From contig NZ_CP063779.1 in the NCBI RefSeq assembly GCF_021596945.1, positions 1,525,592 to 1,589,591 on the forward strand: a stretch of DNA of 64,000 nucleotides. Direction: 5' to 3'. How positions within the stretch are numbered: position 1 is the first letter of the stretch; every line of letters starts with the position of its first letter. Source of the DNA: Mongoliitalea daihaiensis (GTDB lineage: Bacteria; Bacteroidota; Bacteroidia; Cytophagales; Cyclobacteriaceae). Shown here in pieces: positions 9,722 through 18,451 of the stretch. The translations under genes and the position numbers were made by a program. A model generated the notes under the pieces. That model ran no database searches. It saw only the letters and a program-made list of their open reading frames with translations, and was not told the origin of the DNA.

Positions 9722-11152
9722 ATGAATAAAAATAGAGTTGTAGTTTGGTTTAGAAATGATTTAAGGGTGCATGATAATGCATCCTTATTTTCCGCTGTAA
9801 CCAAATATGAAGAAGTGATACCTGTGTACTGTTTTGATGAGAGACAGTTTACTACAACCCGGCTGGACCTTCCCAAGACAGGCCCACATCGAGCGAGGTT
9901 TCTTTGGGAGTCTATTAATAATTTAAAAGAAAAGTTACGGGGTCTTGGTTCAAATTTGCTGGTGCTGATAGGAAAACCAGAAGAGTTGGTGGTAGACATT
10001 GCTATAAAATATGAAGCAAGTGCTATCTTTTTTTCTGAGGAAGTAACCGAAGAAGAAAAAAAAGTAGAAGAAGCCTTAGAGCATCATGCTTGGTCAAAGG
10101 GGATTAAAACAGAAGCCTTTTGGCAAAGTACGCTCTTTCATTTGCAAGATTTGCCTTTCCCAGTCAATCAGACTCCTGAGGTGTTTACGCAATTTAGAAA
10201 AGAGTGCGAAAAGTTTTCGAGAATTCAAAAGGTGTTTGCCACACCTAAACAAATCAATAGTCCTTCTTTTCAGGAAGAGGAAAGTGTAGAGATTGATCTA
10301 AAAATGCTAGGTTTGAAGGAGCCTGAGATTTCGCCGAACGGTGTGTTGAGATTCGAAGGTGGTGAATCGGCGGCTCTTGGGCGACTTCAGACCTACTTTT
10401 GGGAACAAGACCTCCTAAAGGTTTACAAAGAAACCAGAAATGGTCTCCTAGGTGCTGATTATAGTAGCAAATTTTCGCCATGGTTGACCTTAGGGTGTAT
10501 TTCTCCCAAGTATATTTATTGGGAGGTTTTACGATATGAAAAGGAACGTAAGAAAAATCAATCAACCTATTGGTTGATTTTTGAATTGATATGGAGGGAT
10601 TACTTCCGGTTTATTTGTAAGAAGCATGGGAACAAGGTTTTTCAATTAAAGGGCCTGAAAAATGTAGCGGAAAAGTGGAATAGGAATGAATCCATGTTTT
10701 GGAAATGGGCTGAAGGGCAAACCGGAATCCCTTTTGTTGATGCTAACATGAGGGAACTGAATCAAACCGGGTTTATGTCCAATCGTGGCAGGCAAAATGT
10801 TGCCTCATTTTTAGTCAATGACTTAGGTATCGATTGGCGTTGGGGTGCCTCCTATTTTGAATCTGTTCTGATCGACTACGATGTTTGCAGCAATTGGGGT
10901 AATTGGATGTACGTGGCAGGGGTTGGAAATGATCCACGTGAAAATCGGTATTTTAACATCCTCAAGCAAGCCCAAAACTACGATAAAAAGGGAGACTATA
11001 TTCGGCACTGGATTCCAGAACTAGCCGATATTAAAGGCTTTGATATACATCAGCCACATACACTTAGCCCTTCTGTGTTAAGAAGCTGCAATGTAAGTCT
11101 GGGTGGTAATTATCCTCATCCCATAGTCAAGATGAAAGCGTTTAGTTATTGA
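9722..11152 (+). CDS. DASH-type cryptochrome / deoxyribodipyrimidine photolyase
   Basis: FAD-binding light-dependent DNA repair or photoreceptor protein. I start it at the ATG at 9722 (476 aa), because the family N-terminus (NRVVVWFRNDLRVHDN) begins right there; an in-frame ATG 96 bases upstream would add 32 unrelated residues. The alpha/beta antenna domain covers about 1-130. The helical FAD domain contains KFSPWLTLGCISP, ELIWRDYFRF, GFMSNRGRQNVASF and NWGNWMYVAGVGNDPRENRYFN. The last is the characteristic CRY-DASH stretch. It ends 2 bases from the convergent hydrolase gene. Confidence 0.92.
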   Translation: MNKNRVVVWFRNDLRVHDNASLFSAVTKYEEVIPVYCFDERQFTTTRLDLPKTGPHRARFLWESINNLKEKLRGLGSNLLVLIGKPEELVVDIAIKYEASAIFFSEEVTEEEKKVEEALEHHAWSKGIKTEAFWQSTLFHLQDLPFPVNQTPEVFTQFRKECEKFSRIQKVFATPKQINSPSFQEEESVEIDLKMLGLKEPEISPNGVLRFEGGESAALGRLQTYFWEQDLLKVYKETRNGLLGADYSSKFSPWLTLGCISPKYIYWEVLRYEKERKKNQSTYWLIFELIWRDYFRFICKKHGNKVFQLKGLKNVAEKWNRNESMFWKWAEGQTGIPFVDANMRELNQTGFMSNRGRQNVASFLVNDLGIDWRWGASYFESVLIDYDVCSNWGNWMYVAGVGNDPRENRYFNILKQAQNYDKKGDYIRHWIPELADIKGFDIHQPHTLSPSVLRSCNVSLGGNYPHPIVKMKAFSY

Positions 11153-11154
11153 TA

Positions 11155-11916
11155 TTAGGATAAGTTTTTTAAAAAACTCTGTATAATTTCCAAGCATGTA
11201 TCCTCCTCTTCAAACATACCCATGTGTCCTGCATTTGGAAGCTCATGGTAGTAGAAAGCATAGGGTTTATGCTGACGGCTTTGCTCAATATGCACTGCTT
11301 GGTCATGTAGGCCCGCAATCATAAGTTTCGGATTTGGAAAATTCTGCCATATCTCCATGCGGTTTTTTCTATCCCGCATTGCGAGGATAAATGCAAGCAC
11401 ACTTGCTTGGTTGCTCAACTTTCCAAAGCTGATAAGTCTTTGTATTTCTTGATGTTTTCTTGATCGATTTTCTTCAGAGAAAAGGGGTGGAACGAATGAG
11501 TCAATAAACTTTTCGACCCCAAATTTCTGAATAAACCGATACGTCTTGTTTCGAGAATGGATTTTTTCTTCAGTATCAGCGAATGCAGTAGAGTGAAACA
11601 GTCCAATTGCTCGAATGTGTATCCCCATCAGTTCAGCCAATGCCAACGTTACATACCCACCCAATGAATGTCCGATAATGACAGGATTGACCATATCCAC
11701 CTCTTCCATCCAATCGCAGATGGCCACGGCAATTGATTCTAGGCTAGTAGTATGCGGAAGTAGCGGACTTTGACCAAAACCGGGCAAATCTATCGTATAG
11801 ACGGTATAGTATTGGGCTAGGGTGGGCACCCAATGATCCCACATATCCAAAGATTCACAAAATCCATGAATTAAAAGTAAGTGGGGACCTTGTCCAGTTT
11901 TTTTAAAGTTGATCAT
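11155..11916 (-). CDS. Alpha/beta hydrolase
   Basis: A 253-aa single-domain alpha/beta-hydrolase with a complete predicted triad: nucleophile S84 in GHSLGG, D205 in AGLHDQ and H231 in NAGHMG. The oxyanion loop is LLLIHGFCES near the N-terminus. A small lid segment spans roughly 115-165. The substrate is unknown; it could be an esterase, thioesterase or C-C hydrolase. It is cytoplasmic, having no signal peptide. The glmS terminator lies between glmS and this gene, so it probably has its own promoter, although none is evident in the short gap. Confidence 0.88.
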   Translation of the reverse strand: MINFKKTGQGPHLLLIHGFCESLDMWDHWVPTLAQYYTVYTIDLPGFGQSPLLPHTTSLESIAVAICDWMEEVDMVNPVIIGHSLGGYVTLALAELMGIHIRAIGLFHSTAFADTEEKIHSRNKTYRFIQKFGVEKFIDSFVPPLFSEENRSRKHQEIQRLISFGKLSNQASVLAFILAMRDRKNRMEIWQNFPNPKLMIAGLHDQAVHIEQSRQHKPYAFYYHELPNAGHMGMFEEEDTCLEIIQSFLKNLS

Positions 11917-11926
11917 GATATCAATG

Positions 11927-11952
11927 AAAAAGTCCTGAACGAATTCAGGACT
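11927..11952 (-). terminator. Rho-independent terminator of glmS
   Basis: On the minus strand this is a 9-bp perfect stem (AGTCCTGAA / TTCAGGACT) closed by a stable TTCG tetraloop and followed by a T-rich tail. It lies 28 bases after the glmS stop. Confidence 0.85.
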
Positions 11953-11979
11953 TGGAAACTTTCTTCAAGGGTATTCAAT

Positions 11980-13821
11980 TTATTCCACCGTAACTGACTT
12001 TGCCAAGTTTCTTGGTTGGTCCACATTACATCCTCTCATGACTGCGATATGGTAAGAAAGCTGTTGAAGAGGAACAACTGCAATCAGAGGTACAAATGCC
12101 TCTTCGGTTTCAGGAATTTCAATCACATGGTCTGCCATATGTTTGACAGTATCGTCTCCTTCTGTCACTACAGCAATGATTTTTCCTTTGCGCGCTTTTA
12201 CTTCTTGTATATTGCTGACTACTTTTTCGTAAGAAGAGTCTTTGGTAGCAATGAATACTACGGGCATCTCTTCATCAATTAAAGCAATGGGACCATGTTT
12301 CATTTCAGCAGCTGGATAACCTTCTGCATGGATATAGGAAATTTCCTTCAACTTTAATGCACCTTCCAAAGCCACTGGGAAGTTATATCCTCGACCTAAA
12401 TACAGAAAGTTTCTAGCATCTTTATACTCTGCCGCAATTACTTGGATTTTATCGTTTAGTTTTAGAGCTCTTTCCACCTTGGATGGAATAGTTTCCAACT
12501 CACTTAACAGCTGCATGTATCTGCTTTCGGAAAGCGTTCCTCTTTGATAGCCTAATTTTAATGCCATCATCGTCAAGACAGAAATTTGTGCTGTGAACGC
12601 CTTCGTTGAGGCAACACCAATTTCAGGACCTGCATGGGTATAGGACCCTGCATGAGTTGCACGGGCAATGGATGAACCTACTACATTGCAAACACCAAAG
12701 ATGGTAGCTCCTTTGGACTTAGCAAGTTCGATGGCGGCTAATGTATCTGCTGTTTCTCCTGATTGAGAAATTGCGATTATAAAATCTTCTGAGTTGACAA
12801 CAGGATTTCTGTACCTAAATTCAGATGCGTATTCTACTTCCACAGGAATACGTGCAAATTCTTCGAAAAGGTATTCAGCCACCAAACCAGCGTGCCAAGA
12901 AGTTCCACAAGCCGTAATGATGATTCTTTTGGCGTTTTGGAATTTATTCATGTAGTCTCTAAGACCACCTAATACCAATCGCCCATTTTTAGCATCTAAC
13001 CTACCCCTCATACAATCTGCTATCGAACGTGGTTGCTCGTTGATTTCCTTTAGCATGAAATGCTCGTAACCACCCTTTTCAATTGCCTCCAATTCTAATT
13101 CGAGTTGATTGATATATGGATTGGTTTCTACATTTTCAATAGTTTTGATTTGAAGCTGATTGTTGCAGATGACTGCAATCTCATAGTCATCCAGGTACAC
13201 TACTTGATTGGTGTATTCAATGATAGGAGTTGCGTCGGAGGCTAGGAAGTATTCATCTTGGCCTACACCAATGACAAGAGGTGACCCTTTCCTTGCGGCA
13301 ATGAGCGTATCCGGTTGTTCTTTATTTATGATTACAATGGCATATGCGCCCACCACTTTGTGTAAAGCCAAGCGAACCGCTTCTTCCAAGCTGCAATAAT
13401 TATTGACATAAATGTCTTCAATGAATTTGATGAAAACTTCTGAATCTGTATCTGAATGAAAAATATAACCTTTATTCAGAAGGTCTTTCTTCAACACATC
13501 ATAGTTTTCGATAATGCCATTGTGTATCATGGCAAATTTTTCATTCGAAGAATAATGAGGGTGAGCATTTACATCATTAGGTTCTCCATGGGTAGCCCAT
13601 CGGGTATGGCCAATCCCAATCTTAGAACTCAAGTCTGAATGATCTTGCAGATGGTTTTCTAATTCAGAAACCTTCCCCTTTTTTTTGTACACACTCAGAC
13701 CGTCCTTGGTAAGTAATGCAACCCCAGCACTATCATACCCTCTGTATTCTAGTCTTTTTAATCCTTTGATAATAATTGGCAGCGCTTCTTGCTGTCCAAC
13801 ATAAGCTACAATTCCGCACAT
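11980..13821 (-). CDS. glmS: Glutamine-fructose-6-phosphate aminotransferase (isomerizing)
   Basis: First committed enzyme of UDP-GlcNAc synthesis: it makes glucosamine-6-phosphate from fructose-6-phosphate and glutamine in the cytoplasm. The protein is 613 aa, the usual length. It has the N-terminal nucleophile Cys2 (MCGIVAYVG) and an Ntn-hydrolase domain to about residue 235. Two SIS sugar-isomerase domains follow, with ITACGTSWHAG and the C-terminal NVDQPRNLAKSVTVE. A candidate -7 box lies 20 bases upstream and a strong terminator follows. No glmS ribozyme-like structure is evident in the short leader. Confidence 0.97.
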   Translation of the reverse strand: MCGIVAYVGQQEALPIIIKGLKRLEYRGYDSAGVALLTKDGLSVYKKKGKVSELENHLQDHSDLSSKIGIGHTRWATHGEPNDVNAHPHYSSNEKFAMIHNGIIENYDVLKKDLLNKGYIFHSDTDSEVFIKFIEDIYVNNYCSLEEAVRLALHKVVGAYAIVIINKEQPDTLIAARKGSPLVIGVGQDEYFLASDATPIIEYTNQVVYLDDYEIAVICNNQLQIKTIENVETNPYINQLELELEAIEKGGYEHFMLKEINEQPRSIADCMRGRLDAKNGRLVLGGLRDYMNKFQNAKRIIITACGTSWHAGLVAEYLFEEFARIPVEVEYASEFRYRNPVVNSEDFIIAISQSGETADTLAAIELAKSKGATIFGVCNVVGSSIARATHAGSYTHAGPEIGVASTKAFTAQISVLTMMALKLGYQRGTLSESRYMQLLSELETIPSKVERALKLNDKIQVIAAEYKDARNFLYLGRGYNFPVALEGALKLKEISYIHAEGYPAAEMKHGPIALIDEEMPVVFIATKDSSYEKVVSNIQEVKARKGKIIAVVTEGDDTVKHMADHVIEIPETEEAFVPLIAVVPLQQLSYHIAVMRGCNVDQPRNLAKSVTVE

Positions 13822-13840
13822 AATTAAAAATTTTAATCTC

Positions 13841-13848
13841 CAAAAGTA
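13841..13848 (-). promoter_or_regulatory. Putative -7 promoter box of glmS
   Basis: TACTTTTG on the minus strand, a perfect TAnnTTTG match, 20 bases before the glmS ATG at 13821. The nearest TTTG upstream is 24 bases away, slightly beyond the usual spacing. Confidence 0.4.
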
Positions 13849-13931
13849 AGATTTTTCAATTTAATGTTTATTCAAATCTCTTTTTTTTTCACTTCCACAA
13901 AAAAAGTAAGTGAAATAAAGGGGCTTCATGC

Positions 13932-13957
13932 AAAAACGCGGGTTAAAGTACCCGCGT
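13932..13957 (-). terminator. Terminator overlapping the DUF4270 stop codon
   Basis: An 8-bp GC-rich stem (ACGCGGGT / ACCCGCGT) with a 6-base loop, followed on the minus strand by a TTTTT run. The stop codon (13943-13945) lies inside the hairpin, across the stem-loop boundary. Confidence 0.75.
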
Positions 13958-15361
13958 CCTTGAATAGAAGATTTTTAATTTAATAGTATTTTTATCCCAT
14001 ACATTCTCCTTCATTGAGAAGGTAAAATCATCACTGCCCGTTTGTCCTGGATAGAGCAGTAAATCCCTTCGTTGAATTCTTCTCCTATAAATAGCATTGA
14101 CATGTGCCGTTAATGATTGATTCAACAAGTTTGTTTCACGATCATGAAATAATAAAGATGGGACATCTGACGCAGGCTCACCTGTCTCGGGATCAAACTG
14201 CGGTCTATTGTCAGGTGATACAAATAATTGCCTTCCATCAGACCTTCTCAATATCCTATTGGTCTCATTCGTGAAGTACATGATATTCCTATCAAAGGGT
14301 CTATGCGTAGGCCTATTTTCTTCCATAGGCCCCATTTCTAAAATGACCCGGTTAAACGTAACATTATCTAAGGTGTCTAGGAATCTAGCTAAAGCTTCGG
14401 TTTCTAGTTTTACGACGATATTGGACATCCCTTTCATTCCAACTCTATTGCCCACGTCGTAAGCTACATGGGATTGGGTGACAGATTCAGTAGCGGAACC
14501 CGCTGAATTCACTTTGTACTGAGAGAAATGTCTTGCTACATTGAAATTCAATCCAGTTGCAACGGGGTAGATTCGTGAGATAGTGTCACCTTCATTCCTA
14601 TAAAAGAAAATCATTCCTGTACTGCTTCCTGGTCTGATTGTAAATGCAGCTTGTTCACTTTTATCACCAGTGAAGGCTAAGCCTGGGAGGAAATTCCGAA
14701 AGGTAAATATGTCTGTGAAATTTTGTCCTGATTTGATTTCCTCAAATAGATTTCTCACAAACTCATTGTCCACTTTGATATTTACCAAAGTGTCTTGATT
14801 GTTTTGGAAATTAAAGCTTGCACTTACAATTGGCTCTTCTTCGTATTCTAATCCATCAAAACTGTAATAAATACGGTCTTGAATTTGCTCTTTGAGTTTG
14901 TGTACCCGGATTGTTTTAGGGCTTGTCAGTTGATCTGCTAAAACAAAACGTACATTAAAGTTAAACCTGACAGAATCTAATACGGCATTAGCACTTGGGA
15001 AATTGATATCTCTGTCAAAAAAGAGGCGGCTGTAGCCCACGCCTTCACTTTCTCCAAAGAAATCTCCCGAATCATGTCCAAATACCAGGTGTCCATTGTT
15101 AGTGGTAGAAACTGAGTCTAACCTGACAACTTTAGCAGACAGAGACACTTCCTGGTAATTGACTCCTATCTGATTGGTATTTGGGTCAAGATCAAGCCCT
15201 ATACTCGAAGGGTCTGAACAAGATGCCGCTATAATGGAAAGTAGAAAGAGACCTGTAATTGCCTTAATTGGCCAAATCTGTGTAGATATTGTAGTAACTT
15301 TCAAAAAGTTCTTCTTCTTCGCTGTTAATTTCACACTGTTTGTCTTTTGAGTGCTCTTCAA
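13943..15361 (-). CDS. DUF4270 lipoprotein
   Basis: A 472-aa protein ending VWDKNTIKLKIFYSRTRVL. A hydrophobic leader ends in a lipobox-like AASC at about residues 45-48, so it is a predicted lipoprotein. The body is beta-rich and shows the DUF4270 hallmark near its start (CSDPSSIGLDLDPN), a Bacteroidota family of unknown function. The ATG at 15361 lies 98 bases inside the upstream glycogen-synthase-like gene and would give an unusually long n-region. In-frame GTG (15334) and TTG (15304) codons, or a non-standard codon nearer the leader, are possible true starts. Translational coupling to the upstream gene is likely. Confidence 0.8.
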   Translation of the reverse strand: MKSTQKTNSVKLTAKKKNFLKVTTISTQIWPIKAITGLFLLSIIAASCSDPSSIGLDLDPNTNQIGVNYQEVSLSAKVVRLDSVSTTNNGHLVFGHDSGDFFGESEGVGYSRLFFDRDINFPSANAVLDSVRFNFNVRFVLADQLTSPKTIRVHKLKEQIQDRIYYSFDGLEYEEEPIVSASFNFQNNQDTLVNIKVDNEFVRNLFEEIKSGQNFTDIFTFRNFLPGLAFTGDKSEQAAFTIRPGSSTGMIFFYRNEGDTISRIYPVATGLNFNVARHFSQYKVNSAGSATESVTQSHVAYDVGNRVGMKGMSNIVVKLETEALARFLDTLDNVTFNRVILEMGPMEENRPTHRPFDRNIMYFTNETNRILRRSDGRQLFVSPDNRPQFDPETGEPASDVPSLLFHDRETNLLNQSLTAHVNAIYRRRIQRRDLLLYPGQTGSDDFTFSMKENVWDKNTIKLKIFYSRTRVL

Positions 15362-16073
15362 TTAGTTGGTTTAAATTTTCGGAGATATCCTCGCCTTTGA
15401 TGACTACGTCTGCGTATGCCATGCCTATTTTGATGAAACCTTCGAAATCTTTTGACTTTAATGGCGCTAAGATATTGTCATCAATATCCACCATTTTTAC
15501 TTTGTCAAATAGATCATCGCCAAATTTATGGGTAAATCCGTTATTATAAATAGCGAATACCGATTTTGTTTCTTTAAATAAAGGTTCGTTTTTGTAGGTG
15601 GTCTTTAAGTACATTGGTATCAAGCTTGTCATCCAGTCGTTGCAATGTACAATATCTGGAGCCCAGCCTAATTTTTTCACTGTCTCTATCACCCCCTTGC
15701 AAAAGAAGATAGCTCGCTCATCATTATCTTCATAGAATTTTTCCTGCTTATCATGGAAAACGCTTTTTCTTTGAAAATAGTCTTCATTGTCAATGAAATA
15801 AACTTGAAGCTTTGCATTTGGTATGGATGCAACCTTGATGATCAAAGGCTTTTCTTCTTCTCCTACTGCAATGTTAATTCCAGAAAGTCGTACAACCTCA
15901 TGTAATCTGTTTTTTCTTTCGTTAATTAATCCAAATCTTGGAACAAGAATACGGATTTCCATTCCTTTTTCCTGCATTGCTTGGGGTAAAGCTCTTACGA
16001 AATTGGCAACTTCTGATGTTTGTAGGAATGGGTTGATTTCACTTGCTACGTAGAGAATACGAAGTTTAGACAT
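15264..16073 (-). CDS. Glycogen/starch synthase N-terminal-domain protein, truncated and degenerate
   Basis: A 269-aa protein resembling only the N-terminal Rossmann domain of GT5 glycogen synthase; true GlgA is about 480 aa. It starts LRILYVASEINPF, but the ADP-glucose-binding KTGGL motif is replaced by QTSEV. The HAHDW motif is HCNDW, so its second His is lost. There is no C-terminal GT-B domain. I infer it is not a working synthase. I chose the ATG at 16073 because the family-like sequence starts there and a -7 box sits just upstream. The panC neighbour and downstream DUF4270 gene form an arrangement I recall from other Bacteroidota. It may be a scaffold or sensor; the function is unknown. 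Confidence 0.8.
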   Translation of the reverse strand: MSKLRILYVASEINPFLQTSEVANFVRALPQAMQEKGMEIRILVPRFGLINERKNRLHEVVRLSGINIAVGEEEKPLIIKVASIPNAKLQVYFIDNEDYFQRKSVFHDKQEKFYEDNDERAIFFCKGVIETVKKLGWAPDIVHCNDWMTSLIPMYLKTTYKNEPLFKETKSVFAIYNNGFTHKFGDDLFDKVKMVDIDDNILAPLKSKDFEGFIKIGMAYADVVIKGEDISENLNQLIEEHSKDKQCEINSEEEELFESYYNIYTDLAN

Positions 16074-16107
16074 ACCTTGTTTTTTTGTGTAGGGAAATAA
16101 TAATTCA

Positions 16108-16115
16108 CAAAGATA
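16108..16115 (-). promoter_or_regulatory. Putative -7 box of the glycogen-synthase-like gene
   Basis: TATCTTTG on the minus strand, a perfect TAnnTTTG box, 34 bases before the ATG at 16073. The only nearby TTTG upstream is 14 bases away, shorter than usual. It lies in the same 123-base divergent region as the panC promoter. Confidence 0.5.
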
Positions 16116-16136
16116 CAAAAAAAAACTAGCAAAACC

Positions 16137-16166
16137 ATTGTTATTCTGAGGAATAAACTAGTTTTG
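16137..16166 (+). promoter_or_regulatory. Putative panC promoter
   Basis: A -7 box TAGTTTTG (16159-16166) matches TAnnTTTG exactly. An ATTG at 16137-16140 is a one-mismatch -33 box with 18 bases between. The panC GTG follows 30 bases later. The box also takes part in an inverted repeat (GCAAAAC near 16130 and GTTTTGC at 16161-16167), which could be an operator. Confidence 0.5.
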
Positions 16167-16196
16167 CCTCTATTTTACATTTGAAAAACACAATCA

Positions 16197-17045
16197 GTGA
16201 AAGTTGCACCTACCATCGAGGAATTAAGAACAAATCTTAAATCTCACCATGCTGATAATCAACTTATAGGATTTGTGCCGACCATGGGAGCTTTACACGA
16301 AGGGCACTTGGCTTTGGTTGATAAAGCTAAAGAATCCTCTGATACAACGGTGGTTTCAATCTTTATAAATCCGCTTCAATTTAACAATGCACAGGATTTT
16401 TCCACGTATCCTCAGACATTGGAAAGTGATCTTGAGTTATTGGAGAAGAGAGGGGTAGATGTGGTTTTTTTGCCATCTAAAGAGGAACTCTATCCCATGC
16501 AACCATCCTTGAGTATCAATTTTGGACCGTTGGAACGTACCCTTGAAGGTGAGTTTAGGCCGGGCCATTTCAGTGGTGTAGGTATTATTGTTTCTAAGTT
16601 GTTAAATATTGTTAAGCCACATGTTGCGTACTTTGGACAGAAGGATTTGCAGCAAGTAGCTGTGATTCAAACACTGGTAAGAGATTTGTCTATAGATGTT
16701 AAAATCCAAGTAGTTCCTACCGTGAGGGAATCAGATGGGTTGGCTATGTCTTCCCGTAATCTCCGATTAACTACGCAAGAGCGAAAGGCGGCAAGGTTAC
16801 TTTACCAAGTATTAAATTTTTGTAAGATTGAACTATTGGCGGGGAGAGATTGGTTAACCACCCGACAAGAAGCATTGCAAATGATTCGTCATGAATCATT
16901 GGCATCTATGGAATACTTGGAATTGGTGTCTACTTATTCACTTCAAAAGCAAGAAAAATTTGAACCCGAGCAGGCCTTATCACTGGTCATTGCTTGTTTT
17001 ATTGGGGAAGTGCGATTGATAGATAACCTTCCAGTAAATTTGTAA
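16197..17045 (+). CDS. panC: Pantothenate synthetase (pantoate-beta-alanine ligase)
   Basis: ATP-dependent joining of pantoate and beta-alanine in coenzyme A synthesis, cytoplasmic. The protein is 282 aa, of usual length. The nucleotidyltransferase signature HEGH is at H34-H37 within PTMGALHEGH. FINPLQFN, the pantoate-pocket stretch ERTLEGEFRPGHFSGV, YFGQKDLQQ and the KMSKS-like region SDGLAMSSRN are all present. The start is GTG (16197), since no ATG precedes the family N-terminus. panD follows 21 bases later and supplies beta-alanine, so the two form a pathway operon. Confidence 0.96.
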   Translation: MKVAPTIEELRTNLKSHHADNQLIGFVPTMGALHEGHLALVDKAKESSDTTVVSIFINPLQFNNAQDFSTYPQTLESDLELLEKRGVDVVFLPSKEELYPMQPSLSINFGPLERTLEGEFRPGHFSGVGIIVSKLLNIVKPHVAYFGQKDLQQVAVIQTLVRDLSIDVKIQVVPTVRESDGLAMSSRNLRLTTQERKAARLLYQVLNFCKIELLAGRDWLTTRQEALQMIRHESLASMEYLELVSTYSLQKQEKFEPEQALSLVIACFIGEVRLIDNLPVNL

Positions 17046-17066
17046 TATTGCGGCAAAATTAAAGTT

Positions 17067-17414
17067 ATGCAAATCCAGATTTTAAAATCCAAAATTCACC
17101 GAGTTAAAATTACCCAAGCAGAGTTGCATTATGTAGGAAGCATTACCGTCGATGAGGACTTGATGGATGCTGCCAATATGATCGAACATGAGAAAGTTCA
17201 GATTGTCAATATCAACAATGGTGAGCGATTGGAGACCTATCTCATCAAAGGAGAGCGAGGTTCTGGTATGATTTGTTTGAATGGCCCTGCTGCGCGTAAA
17301 GCTCAGGTTGGTGATGTGGTGATCATCATTTCTTACTGTTCCATGGATTTTGAACATGCAAAAACATACCAGCCGAAAGTCATCTTTCCTGATGACCATA
17401 ATAAATTGATTTAA
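17067..17414 (+). CDS. panD: Aspartate 1-decarboxylase
   Basis: Pyruvoyl enzyme that makes beta-alanine from aspartate for PanC. It is 115 aa. The self-cleavage site is G24-S25 in YVGSIT, which would give the pyruvoyl group on S25. R54, T57 and Y58 (GERLETY) match the active-site residues known in the family. It sits between panC and a flippase-like gene that starts 2 bases after its stop. Confidence 0.96.
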   Translation: MQIQILKSKIHRVKITQAELHYVGSITVDEDLMDAANMIEHEKVQIVNINNGERLETYLIKGERGSGMICLNGPAARKAQVGDVVIIISYCSMDFEHAKTYQPKVIFPDDHNKLI

Positions 17415-17415
17415 G

Positions 17416-18417
17416 TTGAAGTTAACAGGTAAGCAGGTTTTACAGGTAGTCCTTTCCCTTGCTTTAGCAGGATGGATATTTTGGTTTTTGTACAAAGATA
17501 TTTCTTGGACTAGCTTGACTGCTATGTTTTTGGAGTCATCTTTTTTTTGGCTCACGATTTCTTTGATTATTTCAGTCGTAGGGTTTTGGTTGCGTGCCTG
17601 GAGATGGGCATTATTAATTGATGCTGATGCTCAGATACAGACCAAAACTGTTCGAGCTTTTGTAGCCTTGATGGTGGGTTACTTGGCCAATTTGGTAGTT
17701 CCACGTGCAGGAGAGATCGCCCGCTGTGGTGTGTTGGTCAAAACAGAAGGGAAGCAATTGGGAGGGTTGATTGGCACAGTAGTTTTGGAGCGTACGATTG
17801 ATTTATTGTTTATGCTTGGGACAATTTTGCTGGCTTTTATAGTCGAGCGCCAACTTTTTTTAAGCCTGTTTGGTGAATTGGTGTCCTTAGACGCTTTAGT
17901 AGAAAAAATTTCGGGAGCACTTCCGCTGGTGATTGGAGGCTTTAGCATTGCGCTGTTGTTTCTTTTTCTTGCTTTAAAAAAATACCAAGACCACTCGGTG
18001 TTTAAAAAAATCCGACATTTCTTACGGGATATGGTGAGAGGAATCATTAGTCTGCGAAAAGTAAAGAATCAATGGGGCTTCTGGGGTAGTTCGACGCTCA
18101 TCTGGGTGAGTTATTATTTTACGATGCTTACCGTAGCTTGGGCAATACCCGCTACTGCCAGTCTGTCATTGAGCTCAGTATTATTAGTCATGGTTATGGG
18201 CAGTATTGGCATGATAGCTCCTGTTCAGGGAGGTATTGGCACCTTTCATGCGCTTGTGGCCTACATTTTGATTGCATTTGGATTGGAAGAAGCTGATGGT
18301 AAAATATTTGCGGCCATTATCCATGGCGTGCAAATGCTTTTGGTAATTTTCTTAGGATTATTCAGTTTAGGATATTTCTTAAAAATTACTGCTCAGAAAG
18401 CATCCAAAACTTCTTAA
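17416..18417 (+). CDS. Flippase-like integral membrane protein (LPG synthase TM-region family)
   Basis: A 333-aa protein with about eight membrane helices and the family signature NLVVPRAGEIARCGVLVK, then VVLERTIDLL and APVQGGIGTFHALVAYIL. It belongs to the AglD/MprF transmembrane (UPF0104) group; members are suspected lipid or polyprenyl-linked sugar flippases. The aminoacyl-transferase domain of MprF is absent. The start is TTG right after the panD stop, which points to translational coupling. A link to pantothenate synthesis is not evident. Confidence 0.85.
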   Translation: MKLTGKQVLQVVLSLALAGWIFWFLYKDISWTSLTAMFLESSFFWLTISLIISVVGFWLRAWRWALLIDADAQIQTKTVRAFVALMVGYLANLVVPRAGEIARCGVLVKTEGKQLGGLIGTVVLERTIDLLFMLGTILLAFIVERQLFLSLFGELVSLDALVEKISGALPLVIGGFSIALLFLFLALKKYQDHSVFKKIRHFLRDMVRGIISLRKVKNQWGFWGSSTLIWVSYYFTMLTVAWAIPATASLSLSSVLLVMVMGSIGMIAPVQGGIGTFHALVAYILIAFGLEEADGKIFAAIIHGVQMLLVIFLGLFSLGYFLKITAQKASKTS

Positions 18418-18451
18418 CTTCGTTAAAAAATTAGCTATCAAATTTAAAACT

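Noticed and set aside
13822-13942. glmS ribozyme upstream of glmS
   Set aside because: The leader before the ATG is about 20 bases from the putative promoter and AT-rich; no ribozyme-like helices fit.
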